A DNA stretch of 64,000 nt from Amycolatopsis aidingensis (GCF_018885265.1 NZ_CP076538.1:3198001-3262000); one strand, 5' to 3'. Positions 27,766-36,233 are shown, numbered from the stretch's first letter. The notes: generated from the letters alone by a model not told the origin. Program-made: numbers and translations.

Positions 27766-28178
27766 GGAGATCTACTCCCTTCCGTCGTTTCGATGGTGGA
27801 GCGGGGTAGATCCTGCCCACCGGCCCGTGCCTTCACTTCACCCGGCGCGGGTGACCCGAGTCCTTTTCCGCCGCGGCGAGACGGGTTTGGAACGACGATC
27901 CGGTCCTGGCGGAAAACGCGATTCGCCCGTTGCGGGCGAGGACGACGAGTCCGGCCGCCGGGCACGATGTATCCGGCGAACGTGAAATCCGGTCATCCCT
28001 GGAGCAGGATTCACTTTTGCCGGCCGGTACCGGGACCGGATCGAGTACTCGACTGATCCGAATGCCGTAGTCCGGCGCCGTGCGAATGCGGGTCAGAAAG
28101 TACGCAGGGTGCGGTCCGGCCGGTACCGGTCCCAGGAACCGATTCGGGGACACGAGTCGAGGTGAACGAAACGACGTC
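27766..28178. other. Divergent intergenic region between LuxR unit and kinase-like gene
   Basis: The 413 nt are less GC-rich than average and contain no believable reading frame. A DosR-like half site within GGGGACACGAGTC at 28147-28159 (GGGAC with GTC four bases later) precedes the kinase-like start at 28179. I see no clear promoter hexamers. Confidence 0.4.
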
Positions 28179-28853
28179 ATGCGGACGGACGAGTCGACAT
28201 GGTGCGCCGTTCCACCGGGTACCGCGGTACTGGCCGAGCGGGACCGGATCGGAAGGGAGCTCGACGACCGGGTGACCCGGCCGCTGTTCACCATCGGGCT
28301 GGGGCTGCACGGGCTGGCCGCGCGGGTGCCCTCCGGACAGGTCGGGCAGCGGCTGCGGCAGGTGGTGGAGCAGCTGGACGAGGTGATTCGTGAAGTCAGG
28401 GAGACCGTGTTCGACCTGCGCGAAGTGGAAGGCGACAGCGGGCCAGGACTACGCGCCCGGTTGCTGGCGGCGTTGGCGATCCGCACCGCGGACTCGCGGG
28501 TGGCCTCCACGGTGTCCCTGCCGGGGGACCTGGACCGGCTCGTTCCGCCGTGGGCCGCGGCCGGTGCCGAGGCGGTGGTTGTGGCCGCGGTCGGCGACGT
28601 CCTGCGGCATGCCCGCGCCACCGAGGTGGCGGTCCAGGTACGCGCGGGGGCCGAGTTGCGCATCGACGTGACGGACAACGGCTGTGGCCTCCCCGCGGAT
28701 GAGGCCAGGGCAGGCCTGCGCGAGCTGGCCTGCCGCGCCACGAACCACGCCGGGGCGCTGGAGGTCGGCCCTGAGCCGGGCGGGGGTACCCGGCTGACCT
28801 GGCGTCTGCCGCTGCCCGGCGCGCAGGCAGCGCCGGATGAGAGTCCATTGTGA
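28179..28853 (+). CDS. Degenerate DevS/NarX-type histidine kinase core
   Basis: A 224-residue protein covering only the dimerisation and ATPase region of HisKA_3 kinases. The H-box region reads ERDRIGRELDDRVTRPLFTIGLGLHGLA; active relatives have RDLHD, so Asp29 replaces the phosphorylated His. The N-box is also altered (AAVGDVLRHARA in place of E..xNxxRHA), while the G1 box DNGCGLP survives. No GAF or PAS sensor domain and no response regulator is adjacent. It is likely a pseudokinase that interacts with another two-component pair or binds a nucleotide. Confidence 0.7.
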   Translation: MRTDESTWCAVPPGTAVLAERDRIGRELDDRVTRPLFTIGLGLHGLAARVPSGQVGQRLRQVVEQLDEVIREVRETVFDLREVEGDSGPGLRARLLAALAIRTADSRVASTVSLPGDLDRLVPPWAAAGAEAVVVAAVGDVLRHARATEVAVQVRAGAELRIDVTDNGCGLPADEARAGLRELACRATNHAGALEVGPEPGGGTRLTWRLPLPGAQAAPDESPL

Positions 28854-28854
28854 A

Positions 28855-28866
28855 CGGAAGCTTCCG
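28855..28866. other. Palindrome CGGAAGCTTCCG
   Basis: A 12-bp perfect palindrome just after the kinase-like stop. It could be a short terminator stem or an operator; nothing further supports either. Confidence 0.25.
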
Positions 28867-28900
28867 CAGGCGGAATGGCGGCGGAAGCGGGTAACGGTTC

Positions 28901-28935
28901 GGGACGTTGGCCATGATCGTGAGGACTTTGTACCC
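28901..28935 (+). promoter_or_regulatory. Two DosR-like sites before the flavin-binding protein gene
   Basis: TTCGGGAC at 28898-28905 is a perfect DosR left half site, followed by a weaker right half (to 28914). A second site, AGGACTTTGTACCC (28922-28935), matches 10 of 14 core positions. Both lie within 75 nt of the start at 28972. Confidence 0.35.
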
Positions 28936-28971
28936 TTTCGGATCCCCGGCCGGTCCGGCGAACCTGGCGCG

Positions 28972-29409
28972 ATGCGCGGGCGGATCGACGGGTCGGGCGC
29001 CGACCCGATGGGGGAGTGCGGCTATCTGCCGCTGAGCCGCGCGGAGGCGCTGCGCAGGCTGGGCAGTGTGGCCGTTGGCCGGATCGTGTTCACCGAGCGC
29101 GCGTTACCGGCGATCCGGCCGGTGCACCACCTACTGGACACCGACGGGGCGATCATCATCCGCAGCCACCTCGGTTCCACCGTACTGAACGCGGTCGATG
29201 CGGTGGTCGCGTACCAGGCCGACCTGCTCGAATCCACCGACCGGATCGGGTGGAGCGTGACCGTCACCGGGATGGCGCGGCAGGCGGGCTCCCCGGAACT
29301 GCTGGAGCGGCTGCCGCGCCGGTGGCTCGGCCGGGAGCCGGTGCGGGTGATCCGGGTCGAACCCGAACTGGTCACCGGGTTCGCCCTGGCGGACGGCAGC
29401 GGAGATTAG
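28972..29409 (+). CDS. Pyridoxamine 5'-phosphate oxidase-like flavin-binding protein
   Basis: A 145-residue split-barrel protein of the PPOX/FMN-binding family. Typical features are LSRAEALRRLGSVAVGRIVFTE at the N-terminus, the barrel strand AIRPVHHLLDTDGAIIIRS, and WSVTVTGMARQ later. Such proteins bind FMN, F420 or haem and several belong to the mycobacterial dormancy regulon. The start may be ATG 28972 or ATG 29008; neither has a strong RBS. The tandem USP follows downstream. Confidence 0.8.
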   Translation: MRGRIDGSGADPMGECGYLPLSRAEALRRLGSVAVGRIVFTERALPAIRPVHHLLDTDGAIIIRSHLGSTVLNAVDAVVAYQADLLESTDRIGWSVTVTGMARQAGSPELLERLPRRWLGREPVRVIRVEPELVTGFALADGSGD

Positions 29410-29427
29410 CGGTCTGCCCACCGGATC

Positions 29428-29465
29428 GGGGCCCAAAGGCCCGCGTTCCGGGGACGCCTTGCCCC
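29428..29465 (+). promoter_or_regulatory. DosR-like boxes upstream of second USP gene
   Basis: GGGCCCAAAGGCCC (29429-29442) matches 11 of 14 positions of the DosR core, and GGGGACGCCTTGCCCC (29450-29465) follows as a looser inverted repeat. They lie about 70-105 nt before the USP start. Confidence 0.45.
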
Positions 29466-29535
29466 TGTACTCCCGAGGTTTGGCGGCGAAGCTCACTGAG
29501 AAACCTGAGGCGAGGACGAAGGAGAACCCGGCATC

Positions 29536-30426
29536 ATGACCAACACCGCACAACATCACGCGATTGTCGTCGGCGTGGACGGCTCCGACTCGGCGCTGCT
29601 GGCCGTGCGCTGGGCCGCGTCCGAGGCGCGGCGGCGTGACCTGCCGCTGCGCCTGCTGCATATCGGCGTCACCTACCCGCTCATCGCGCGGGGCCCGGAC
29701 GAGGGGATCGTGGAACAGGGCAACGAATGGGTGGCCTCGGCCGCCGGGGTGGCGGCCGAAGCCGCACCCGGGGTGCGGACCGAGCGCAAGGTCGCCCTTG
29801 GTGACCCGGCCCAGATGCTGGTCGAGGCCTCCGAACGGGCCCGCATGCTGGTCCTCGGCTCGCGCGGCCTCGGCGGATTCGCCAGCCTGCTGCTCGGCTC
29901 GGTCGCGGTCACCGTGGCCGCGCACGCGCACTGCCCCGTGGTGGTGCTGCGGGGCAGCGGGTTGCCGAGGGCCGACGCCCCGATCGTGGCCGGGCTGGAC
30001 GGCTCTCCGGCGGGGGAGGCCGCCGTGGCGTTCGCTTTCGAGCAGGCCTCGCTGTGCGCGGCGCCGCTGATCGCGGCGCACACCTGGCACGAGAGCGCGC
30101 TGGACGGGGCCTGGGTGGCCGAGCCGTACGCCATCGACGTGACCGAGACGCAGGAGGGTGAACAGCGGCTGCTGGCCGAACGGCTGGCCGGCTGGCGGGA
30201 GAAGTACCCCGACGTCGAGGCGCGGGCCGAGGTGTTGCACACCCGGTGGCCCGCCAAGGGGCTGCTGGAGGCCGCGGCCGCCGCCCAGCTGATCGTGGTG
30301 GGCTCGCGTGGCCGGAACACGCTGACCGGCCTGCTGCTCGGCTCGACCAGCCAGGCATTGCTGCACAAGGCGGAATGCCCGGTGGCGGTCGTGCGGCCGG
30401 AAGGAACCCGATCGACCGGTGTATAA
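29536..30426 (+). CDS. Tandem universal stress protein
   Basis: A 296-residue protein with two UspA domains and ATP-binding motifs GSRGLGGFASLLLGSVA (about 113-129) and GSRGRNTLTGLLLGSTS (about 255-271). ATG 29536 follows GAAGGAG. It is a paralogue of the protein at 5722, and both genes have DosR-like boxes upstream. The role is presumed to be ATP-dependent stress or dormancy adaptation in the cytoplasm. Confidence 0.92.
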   Translation: MTNTAQHHAIVVGVDGSDSALLAVRWAASEARRRDLPLRLLHIGVTYPLIARGPDEGIVEQGNEWVASAAGVAAEAAPGVRTERKVALGDPAQMLVEASERARMLVLGSRGLGGFASLLLGSVAVTVAAHAHCPVVVLRGSGLPRADAPIVAGLDGSPAGEAAVAFAFEQASLCAAPLIAAHTWHESALDGAWVAEPYAIDVTETQEGEQRLLAERLAGWREKYPDVEARAEVLHTRWPAKGLLEAAAAAQLIVVGSRGRNTLTGLLLGSTSQALLHKAECPVAVVRPEGTRSTGV

Positions 30427-30444
30427 CACCCTATACCGCGTGGC

Positions 30445-30993
30445 TCAGCCGAAGCTGCGGCCGAAAGACCGCAGCCGGAACCCCAGCACGATCAGGGTGA
30501 CCCCCCAGATGGCGGCGAGGACGCCGATAGCGACCACCAGCGCGAGGGCGCCCTCGCCCGGCTGGACGATCAGCAGCACGCCAAGGACCAGCGCGACCAC
30601 CCCGGTGAGCGCGAGCAGCCATTCGTTGTCGATCACCTTGCGCAGCCGGATGGCCGCCGCGATCTGCAGCACACCGGCCACGATGGACCAGGCCGCGATC
30701 AGCAGGAGCAGCACCAGCACGGTGATCTCCGGCCAGACCAGCGCGAGGACGCCGGTGAGCACGCCAAGCACCCCGAGCAGCACGTGGGCCCACCGGTCGG
30801 CGCCGGGAATCGGGCCGCCGGTGAGGCCGATCACCGCGGCCGCGATCCCGTCCACCAGTACGTAGGCTCCCCACAGCACGGCAAGGGCCAGCACCGTGAT
30901 TCCCGGCCATGCGATCGCCAGTATTCCGAACAGGACGGCGACGGCTCCGCGCAGCACGACCAGCCACCACTGGCGGCGCAGCAACTCCAGCAT
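30445..30993 (-). CDS. HdeD/DUF308-family membrane protein
   Basis: A 182-residue protein with six hydrophobic helices in three related pairs, starting MLELLRRQWWLVVLRGAVAVLFGILAIAWPG, the hallmark of DUF308/HdeD proteins. In enterobacteria HdeD contributes to acid resistance; in actinobacteria the role is unknown. ATG 30993 lies 4 nt after GAGGAG, so it is preferred to the in-frame ATG 31041. The gene is convergent with the USP gene and divergent from the FUSC gene. Confidence 0.88.
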   Translation of the reverse strand: MLELLRRQWWLVVLRGAVAVLFGILAIAWPGITVLALAVLWGAYVLVDGIAAAVIGLTGGPIPGADRWAHVLLGVLGVLTGVLALVWPEITVLVLLLLIAAWSIVAGVLQIAAAIRLRKVIDNEWLLALTGVVALVLGVLLIVQPGEGALALVVAIGVLAAIWGVTLIVLGFRLRSFGRSFG

Positions 30994-31167
30994 CGTTCTC
31001 CTCGCCCGGTCCTCGCCGGCTCGGCGCTCTCGGGAACTCAATGATCGGGACAGTCGTGCGGACCGGCAACGGCAGGCAGGCGGATTCCGTCTTCCGGGTC
31101 AAATTCTCCGATCGCGTCCCGGCCGTCGTTCTGCGACAGTGCACCCGGAACGCGGAGAGGAGCCCGG

Positions 31168-33006
31168 GTGCGCGGAGTCGGCATGCCGGTCGTCGTGCTG
31201 GCGGTGGTCGGCGGCACCAGCGGGCTCGGGTTCCTCGCCGGGCTCGGCAACGCCGCGATCCTGGCCGGCCTGACCGCGCTGTTCTGCCTGCTGGCCTCCT
31301 TCGGTGGCCCGCTCGGCGCCGACCTGCGCCTGCTGGCCGCCTTCGCCCCCGCGCTGCTGGTCGGGGTCGGCCTGCCGAAGCTGCTCGCCGGTCCCGCCCC
31401 GGCGGTGGCGATCACCCTGCTCACCGTGGTCGTGTTCGGTGCGGCGTTGCTGCCGGTGCTCGGGCCGCGCTTCGTCCCTGTCGGGCTCGGCCTCGGCATG
31501 GCCTCGCTGTTCGGCTACGGTTTCCAGCTCACCGGGGCCGCGACCGCGGGCCAGCTGCTGGGCGCTCCCGCGCTCGCCATCGGGGTGGTGCTGCTGCTGC
31601 GGGTGCTGGCCGGCGCCAGGGACCCCAGCGGTCCCACCAGGCAGGCGCTGGCCGACGCGCTGGCCGAGGACGACCCGGGCACCACCGAGCGCGCCGCGCG
31701 GGTGTGGCTCTCCGAACGGCCGGTGCGCTGGACGGCACGGGTACTCGGCGGGATCCTGCGGCTGCGCACCTTGATCGTGATCCTGGAGGGACGCCGGGGG
31801 AGTGTCGATCCCGACGCGGCACGGGAGATCGGTGAGACCATCGCGGCTGCGCGCCGGGAGGCGGCCGTGCTGGCCCGCTCGGTCCGGGTCCGTGGCTTCC
31901 CTTCCGGGCCGGAACCGGTGCACCGCAGCCAACGGGGCCGCTTGCCAGGTGACACCGGGACACTGGTGGCACAACTGTGGTCCACACTGGACGACATCAG
32001 CGCTGCGGCCCGCGACCGGGACCGGTCCCGGGTGGCCTTTCCGTCCCGGCTGCGGCGCGAAGTGCGGCTGAGCTTCCTGCGCGGCACGGTGAACTGGGGC
32101 TCGCCACAGCTGCGGCATGCCGTACGGTGCGCCCTCGGCGTGCTGCTCGCGCTGCTGATCGCCGGCACGAGGCCGGGGGACCCGCTGACCGTGTCCTTCC
32201 TGCTCACCACCTTCGGGATCATGCAGCCGGAATGGCGGGACAGCCTGGACAAGGCGTGGCAGCGGGTCGCCGGATCACTGGCCGGGGCCGTGGTGCTCGC
32301 GCTGGCGTTGTGGCTGTTGCCCGCGTCCGCCTTGCTGCCGGTCGCGGTGGCCGCCATGCTCATCGGGCTGTCCCTGATGCGGCGCCTTCCGATGGTGTTC
32401 AACGGCTGCATCGTGCTGATGGCGGTGGGCATGAACGCGACGAGCAGGCAGCTGGACGCCGGGGAGCTGCTGCTGGAGTACCTGCTGCTGATGCTGCTCG
32501 CGGTGGTGGTCGGGTTGCTGTTCGGCTTCGCCGCGATCCCGGGGGTACCCAAACCGGATCTCGGTCAGCGGCTGGAGCACGCCCTGCGCACCGGCAGCGA
32601 ACTGCTCGAACAGGCCGCCGTCCGGCTGCGCGGGCAGGAGATCGCGCGGGACCGGCCGGCCAGGCGACTGCGTGCCGCCGCGCTGGCCGTTCAGCAGCTG
32701 GCCACGGGTGAGCCGGGGGCCACGCCTCCCACGATGGCGCAGCGGGAGGCCGCCGAGCAGGTGCTCGCGGGGTTGCACGGGCTGTACGCGGCCGCGGCCG
32801 CCCTGCTGGCCCGCCGGGAGGCGGATCCGGAGATGGCGGCCGTGCTGGAATGTGCCGCCGAGGCCCTCGGCACGGCGGCGGAGCCGGACCTCGGCCCGCT
32901 GGAGCGGCTGCGCGCCGGGGAGCGCGACGAGGAGCGGTTGCTGCTTCTCGACGCGCTCTCCACCGGGCTGTACCGGGTCCGGCAGGGCGCGCTCGGACTG
33001 CGATGA
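31168..33006 (+). CDS. FUSC-family membrane protein (putative aromatic acid exporter)
   Basis: A 612-residue protein with two hydrophobic blocks (about residues 5-150 and 315-455) and cytoplasmic regions between and after them. The second block RHAVRCALGVLLALLIAG with FLLTTFGIMQPEWRDSLDKAWQRVAGSLAGA is the FUSC/AaeB-like signature, where WQRxxGTxxGA is typical. Relatives export aromatic carboxylic acids or fusaric acid; the substrate here is unknown. GTG 31168 is preceded by GAGAGGAG. Confidence 0.85.
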   Translation: MRGVGMPVVVLAVVGGTSGLGFLAGLGNAAILAGLTALFCLLASFGGPLGADLRLLAAFAPALLVGVGLPKLLAGPAPAVAITLLTVVVFGAALLPVLGPRFVPVGLGLGMASLFGYGFQLTGAATAGQLLGAPALAIGVVLLLRVLAGARDPSGPTRQALADALAEDDPGTTERAARVWLSERPVRWTARVLGGILRLRTLIVILEGRRGSVDPDAAREIGETIAAARREAAVLARSVRVRGFPSGPEPVHRSQRGRLPGDTGTLVAQLWSTLDDISAAARDRDRSRVAFPSRLRREVRLSFLRGTVNWGSPQLRHAVRCALGVLLALLIAGTRPGDPLTVSFLLTTFGIMQPEWRDSLDKAWQRVAGSLAGAVVLALALWLLPASALLPVAVAAMLIGLSLMRRLPMVFNGCIVLMAVGMNATSRQLDAGELLLEYLLLMLLAVVVGLLFGFAAIPGVPKPDLGQRLEHALRTGSELLEQAAVRLRGQEIARDRPARRLRAAALAVQQLATGEPGATPPTMAQREAAEQVLAGLHGLYAAAAALLARREADPEMAAVLECAAEALGTAAEPDLGPLERLRAGERDEERLLLLDALSTGLYRVRQGALGLR

Positions 33007-33111
33007 CCGCCACCGGCCCCGCAGGCGGGCGGGCCATGGGTCGTCCACCGGCGCCACCGGGCCCGTCCGACTACAGTGCGAAGGGGAGTCGATCAGTAAG
33101 GAGGGGAACCC

Positions 33112-33300
33112 ATGGGCGCCGTACTGGATCGTCCCAGGGACGGGAAGGTCATCGCCGGGGTGTGTGCCGGTATCGCCGACCGGATGGGGTGGAACAGGAA
33201 CAAGGTGCGGCTGGTGTTCGTGCTGTCCTGCATCCTTCCCGGGCCGCAGTTTCTCGCCTACATCCTGCTCTGGGTGCTGATGCCCAAACGCGACGCCTGA
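33112..33300 (+). CDS. Short PspC-domain membrane protein
   Basis: A 62-residue protein starting at ATG 33112 behind AAGGAGGGG. It consists almost entirely of a PspC domain: LDRPRDGKVIAGVCAGIADRMGWNRNKVRLVF followed by one membrane helix and a short basic end (LMPKRDA). PspC proteins sense or buffer envelope stress. It is convergent with the DivIVA-domain gene, 35 nt away. Confidence 0.92.
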   Translation: MGAVLDRPRDGKVIAGVCAGIADRMGWNRNKVRLVFVLSCILPGPQFLAYILLWVLMPKRDA

Positions 33301-33335
33301 CCGGCGACCGCCGTGAGTGGGGCCGGCCGGGCCGG

Positions 33336-33890
33336 TCAGAGTCCCTCGTCCTCGCGATGCACCCCCGGAGATGGCGGCGAGACGGCCTGCCCGTCGCCGG
33401 TACCGGTGGCAACCGGGGCACCGAGCACATGGATCTCCTGGATCAGCCGCTGCAACTGGGCCTCGAGCAGGTTCCGGATCACCGAGGCGTGCACGCTGAC
33501 CGCCTTTGCCTGATCGCTGGCCTGGTGCACGATCTCGTCGAACCGTTGCCGCGCCGCGGCTTCGGCCTGCCGCAGCAGGTGCTGCGCCCGGGTTTCCAGT
33601 GACTCGGCGCGAAGCTGGGCCCGGCTGTAGATGTTGACCTCCGCGGGGGTCGGCTCGCGCCGCCCCTCGTCCGGTATGCCGTGTGAGCGCCGCCAGTCGC
33701 GGATCCGGTGGACTTCCTCGCGCTCACGGGCGAGTTGCCGGTCGCGTTCCGCCAGCGCCTCGGCCAGCAGATCGAGGAACGCGTCCACGTCGCTTTCCCG
33801 GTATCCTCGGGTGCCGAACCGGCTCGGCGGGAACTTCACCCCGCGCACATCGTGGGGGGTGAGCCTGCGGTGTCGGGAAGAATGCGGCAT
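33336..33890 (-). CDS. DivIVA-domain coiled-coil protein
   Basis: A 184-residue protein with an N-terminal DivIVA motif ([37 protein letters not shown], about residues 10-46) and a long charged helix (about 45-150). DivIVA-type proteins bind curved membrane and organise polar growth; this one is short and lacks the long C-terminal coiled coil of Wag31, so it is probably a paralogue. Its ATG at 33890 is 6 nt downstream of the globin stop, so the three genes form one operon. Confidence 0.85.
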   Translation of the reverse strand: MPHSSRHRRLTPHDVRGVKFPPSRFGTRGYRESDVDAFLDLLAEALAERDRQLAREREEVHRIRDWRRSHGIPDEGRREPTPAEVNIYSRAQLRAESLETRAQHLLRQAEAAARQRFDEIVHQASDQAKAVSVHASVIRNLLEAQLQRLIQEIHVLGAPVATGTGDGQAVSPPSPGVHREDEGL

Positions 33891-33896
33891 GGTGGG

Positions 33897-34355
33897 TCAC
33901 CTCCAGGTTCCGGGCCGGTCGGTGCCGGAGTTCTCCGTGCTTTCCCCGTTTTCGGTTTTGCCTGCGGCCTCCAGCATCACCGCACTGATCACCTGGTACG
34001 CCTCGGCCCAGTTCGCGGCAAGGTCCGGGGTCCAGGCCGCCCCTTCGAAATGCGCCAACGTGGCGAGCAGGCTGGCGCCCACCGGAGGGTAATGCTCCGG
34101 TTTGGTGCCGAATTCGACATGGTCGCTGCCCAGTTTCGCGAGAAAGGCGCCAAGCCGTTCGGCCTGGTCCGCCGAGGCCACGATCGTGCCGAGCGCGTTG
34201 ACGAATTTGTCCCGTTGTCCTGCCATGCCCAGTGGGAACATGTCACGAATCGCCGGTTCGCACAGGGCGAGATGCGAGTAGAAATACAATGCCACCGCGT
34301 CTCCACCGGCCGCGCACACCCTGGTCCAGGACTCTTTCAGTGCCGCCGGATCCAC
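33897..34355 (-). CDS. Single-domain globin, flavohaemoglobin type
   Basis: A 152-residue globin resembling the haem domain of flavohaemoglobins and Vitreoscilla haemoglobin: IRDMFPLGMAGQRDKFVNALG, LGSDHVEFGTKPEHYPPVG (with the proximal His in SDHVEFG), and TPDLAANWAEAYQVISAVM. There is no reductase domain, so electrons must come from a partner. GTG 34355 overlaps the TAG stop of the truncated globin by one base, implying coupled translation. The likely role is NO or O2 chemistry. Confidence 0.9.
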   Translation of the reverse strand: MDPAALKESWTRVCAAGGDAVALYFYSHLALCEPAIRDMFPLGMAGQRDKFVNALGTIVASADQAERLGAFLAKLGSDHVEFGTKPEHYPPVGASLLATLAHFEGAAWTPDLAANWAEAYQVISAVMLEAAGKTENGESTENSGTDRPGTWR

Positions 34356-34723
34356 TAATTGTCCGCCTGGACGATCTGCGGTCTCAATGCTGCGATCCGG
34401 TCGAGCACGGTGGTGACGTCCTCCTCGGCCACCTCGTGCTCGCGCAGGGACTGGCCCAGCAACTCGGCAATGCCCTCGAAATCGCTTCCGGTCACCGCGA
34501 GTCCTCGATGCGCGCTGCTCAGGTCGCGTCCGCGGTAGGTTTCCGGGCGACCGACCGCGGTGATCAGGAATGCCGTCATATGCCTGCGTTGTATCGGCAT
34601 GCTGACCCCGGCGAAATAGTGCTGGAGGTCGGCATCCGCGAGTACCCGGCGATAGAAATCGTCCACTATCGCCGCCGTTCCTGCGTGCCGACCGAGACGT
34701 TGATACAGGTCTGAACCAGACAC
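34355..34723 (-). CDS. Truncated haemoglobin (2/2 fold, group I-like)
   Basis: A 122-residue truncated globin starting with GTG 34723, after AAAGG. Conserved features are LYQRLGRHAGTAAIVDDFYRRVLADADLQHYFAG (CD region with Phe and Tyr), RRHMTAFLITAVGRPETYRGRDLSSAHRGLAVTGSDF with the proximal His in SAHRGL, and a C-terminal helix. Related proteins detoxify NO or bind O2 in hypoxia. The gene is first in an operon with a second globin and a DivIVA-domain protein. Confidence 0.9.
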   Translation of the reverse strand: MSGSDLYQRLGRHAGTAAIVDDFYRRVLADADLQHYFAGVSMPIQRRHMTAFLITAVGRPETYRGRDLSSAHRGLAVTGSDFEGIAELLGQSLREHEVAEEDVTTVLDRIAALRPQIVQADN

Positions 34724-34946
34724 AAGATCAACCTTTCCGGTACTGTGACAGGATCTTCGGGCCGGTTCGCGACGGCGTCGGTCCGTCGCCTTTAATTCAC
34801 CGGCATGGTGAATGCATACCATCGCCGGTGGCATCGCGAAACGGTCGCGGCGCGCTGAGCGAGCAGTGCTACCCGAATGGCCGCATATGCATCGGCACGT
34901 GCCGAGGCGGCGTGCACCCCCGTTTGCCGTAGCGTTCGGCCGCCGG

Positions 34947-36143
34947 TCAGTCCGGCAGCAAGGGCACCGAGATGCCCTGGTCACGGTGGAGCAGGGTGGC
35001 CCTGGTGACCGCGGCCGAACCGAACCGGTCGCGCACGTTGTCCAGCGCGGCGTCCAGCGCGCTGTCGGTGGCCGGGGTGAACGGCAGGGTGAGCTGTCGT
35101 GGGGCGTCCTCGGCCAGGTTGCCCAGTGCGAGGCCGAGCAGGGTGAGACCCCGGCGCTCGATCATCGGCCACGCCTGCGACAGCAACTCGCGTGCGGCAC
35201 CGAGAATGGCCTCGGTCTCTGCGGTGGCATCCGCCATGGTGCGCGAGCGGCTGACCCGCGCGTAGTCGTCGAACCGCAGCCGCAGCACCACCGTGCGGCA
35301 GGTTCGCCGGGCCTGCCGCAGCCTGCGGGCGAGCCGGTCGGCCAGTGAGACCACGATGGCGTCCAGATCCGCGCGCGAGCGGGCGCGACGGCCCAGTGCG
35401 CGTTGCGCGCCGATCGAGCGCCGCCTGCGGCCGGGATGCACCGGGCGCGGGTCGTGGTTGTGTGCCAGGGAGTGCAGGTGCCTGCCTGCCGCCTGACCGA
35501 CCATGGCCACCAGCGCGGGCTCGCCGAGCGCGGCCACCTGGCCCACGGTGGCGACCCCACGCTCGCGGAGCCGGGCCGCGGTGGCGGGCCCCACGCCCCA
35601 GAGCCGCTCGACCTCGAGCGCGTGCAGGAACTCGAGTTCCTCCTCGGCCGGAACCACCAGCAGGCCGTCCGGCTTGGCCACCCCGCTGGCCACCTTGGCG
35701 AGGAACTTGGTCCTTGCGACACCCACCGTGATCGGCAGCCCCACCCGCGCGAGCACCTCGGCGCGCAGCCGGGCCGCGATCCGCGCGGGCGGCCCGCTGA
35801 TCCGGCCGAGCCCGCCGACGTCCAGGAAGGCCTCGTCGATGGAGATGCCCTCGACCAGCGGGGTCGTCTCCCGGAAGACCTCGAACACCGCCTTGCTCGC
35901 CTCGGCATAGGCCGACATCCGCGGCCGCACCACGATCGCCTGCGGGCACAGCGCGCGGGCCCTTGCGCCGTTCATCGCGGTGCGGACCCCGTAGGCCTTG
36001 GCCTCGTAGCTGGCCGCGAGCACCACCCCGGGTCCGACGAGCACCGGCAATCCGCGTAGCCGTGGATCATCGCGCTGCTCGACGGCGGCGTAGAACGCGT
36101 CGAGGTCGGCATGCAGGATCGTCTCCCGGTTGGACACGAACAC
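34947..36143 (-). CDS. dinB: DNA polymerase IV (Y family)
   Basis: A 398-residue translesion polymerase. The palm motifs LHADLDAFYAAVEQ (about 10-23) and GISIDEAFLDV (about 98-108) carry the metal-binding acidic residues; RPRMSAYAEAS, GVGPATAARLRERG and a C-terminal little-finger region follow. The sequence ends in PLLPD, not in the QxxLF clamp motif, but QLTLPF at about residue 356 may serve as one. Starts GTG 36143 or GTG 36137 are possible; an SOS box overlaps this point, so damage induction is expected. Confidence 0.93.
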   Translation of the reverse strand: MFVSNRETILHADLDAFYAAVEQRDDPRLRGLPVLVGPGVVLAASYEAKAYGVRTAMNGARARALCPQAIVVRPRMSAYAEASKAVFEVFRETTPLVEGISIDEAFLDVGGLGRISGPPARIAARLRAEVLARVGLPITVGVARTKFLAKVASGVAKPDGLLVVPAEEELEFLHALEVERLWGVGPATAARLRERGVATVGQVAALGEPALVAMVGQAAGRHLHSLAHNHDPRPVHPGRRRRSIGAQRALGRRARSRADLDAIVVSLADRLARRLRQARRTCRTVVLRLRFDDYARVSRSRTMADATAETEAILGAARELLSQAWPMIERRGLTLLGLALGNLAEDAPRQLTLPFTPATDSALDAALDNVRDRFGSAAVTRATLLHRDQGISVPLLPD

Positions 36144-36150
36144 ATGTTCG
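36137..36150 (-). promoter_or_regulatory. SOS (LexA) box at dinB
   Basis: CGAACACATGTTCG fits the Gram-positive LexA consensus CGAACRNRYGTTCG at every position and overlaps the dinB start region. LexA itself is not in the window. Confidence 0.75.
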
Positions 36151-36185
36151 CATCGACCCCCGACATCGAGAGTGGGTCAGCGGGT

Positions 36186-36214
36186 TTGACATTTGTTGTG
36201 ATGTGGAACATATT
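36186..36214 (+). promoter_or_regulatory. Promoter of the GH64 gene
   Basis: TTGACA (36186-36191) and CATATT (36209-36214) are separated by 17 nt, in an unusually AT-rich stretch 52-80 nt before the GH64 start. This is the clearest sigma-70-type promoter in the window. Confidence 0.7.
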
Positions 36215-36221
36215 AAGCCGG

Positions 36222-36233
36222 GAGAGCGCTCTC
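36222..36233 (+). promoter_or_regulatory. CelR/CebR-like operator before GH64
   Basis: GAGAGCGCTCTC is a 12-bp perfect palindrome just downstream of the -10 element, where a LacI-family repressor would block transcription. It shares the core GAGCGCTC with the operator before the GH6 gene. Confidence 0.5.
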
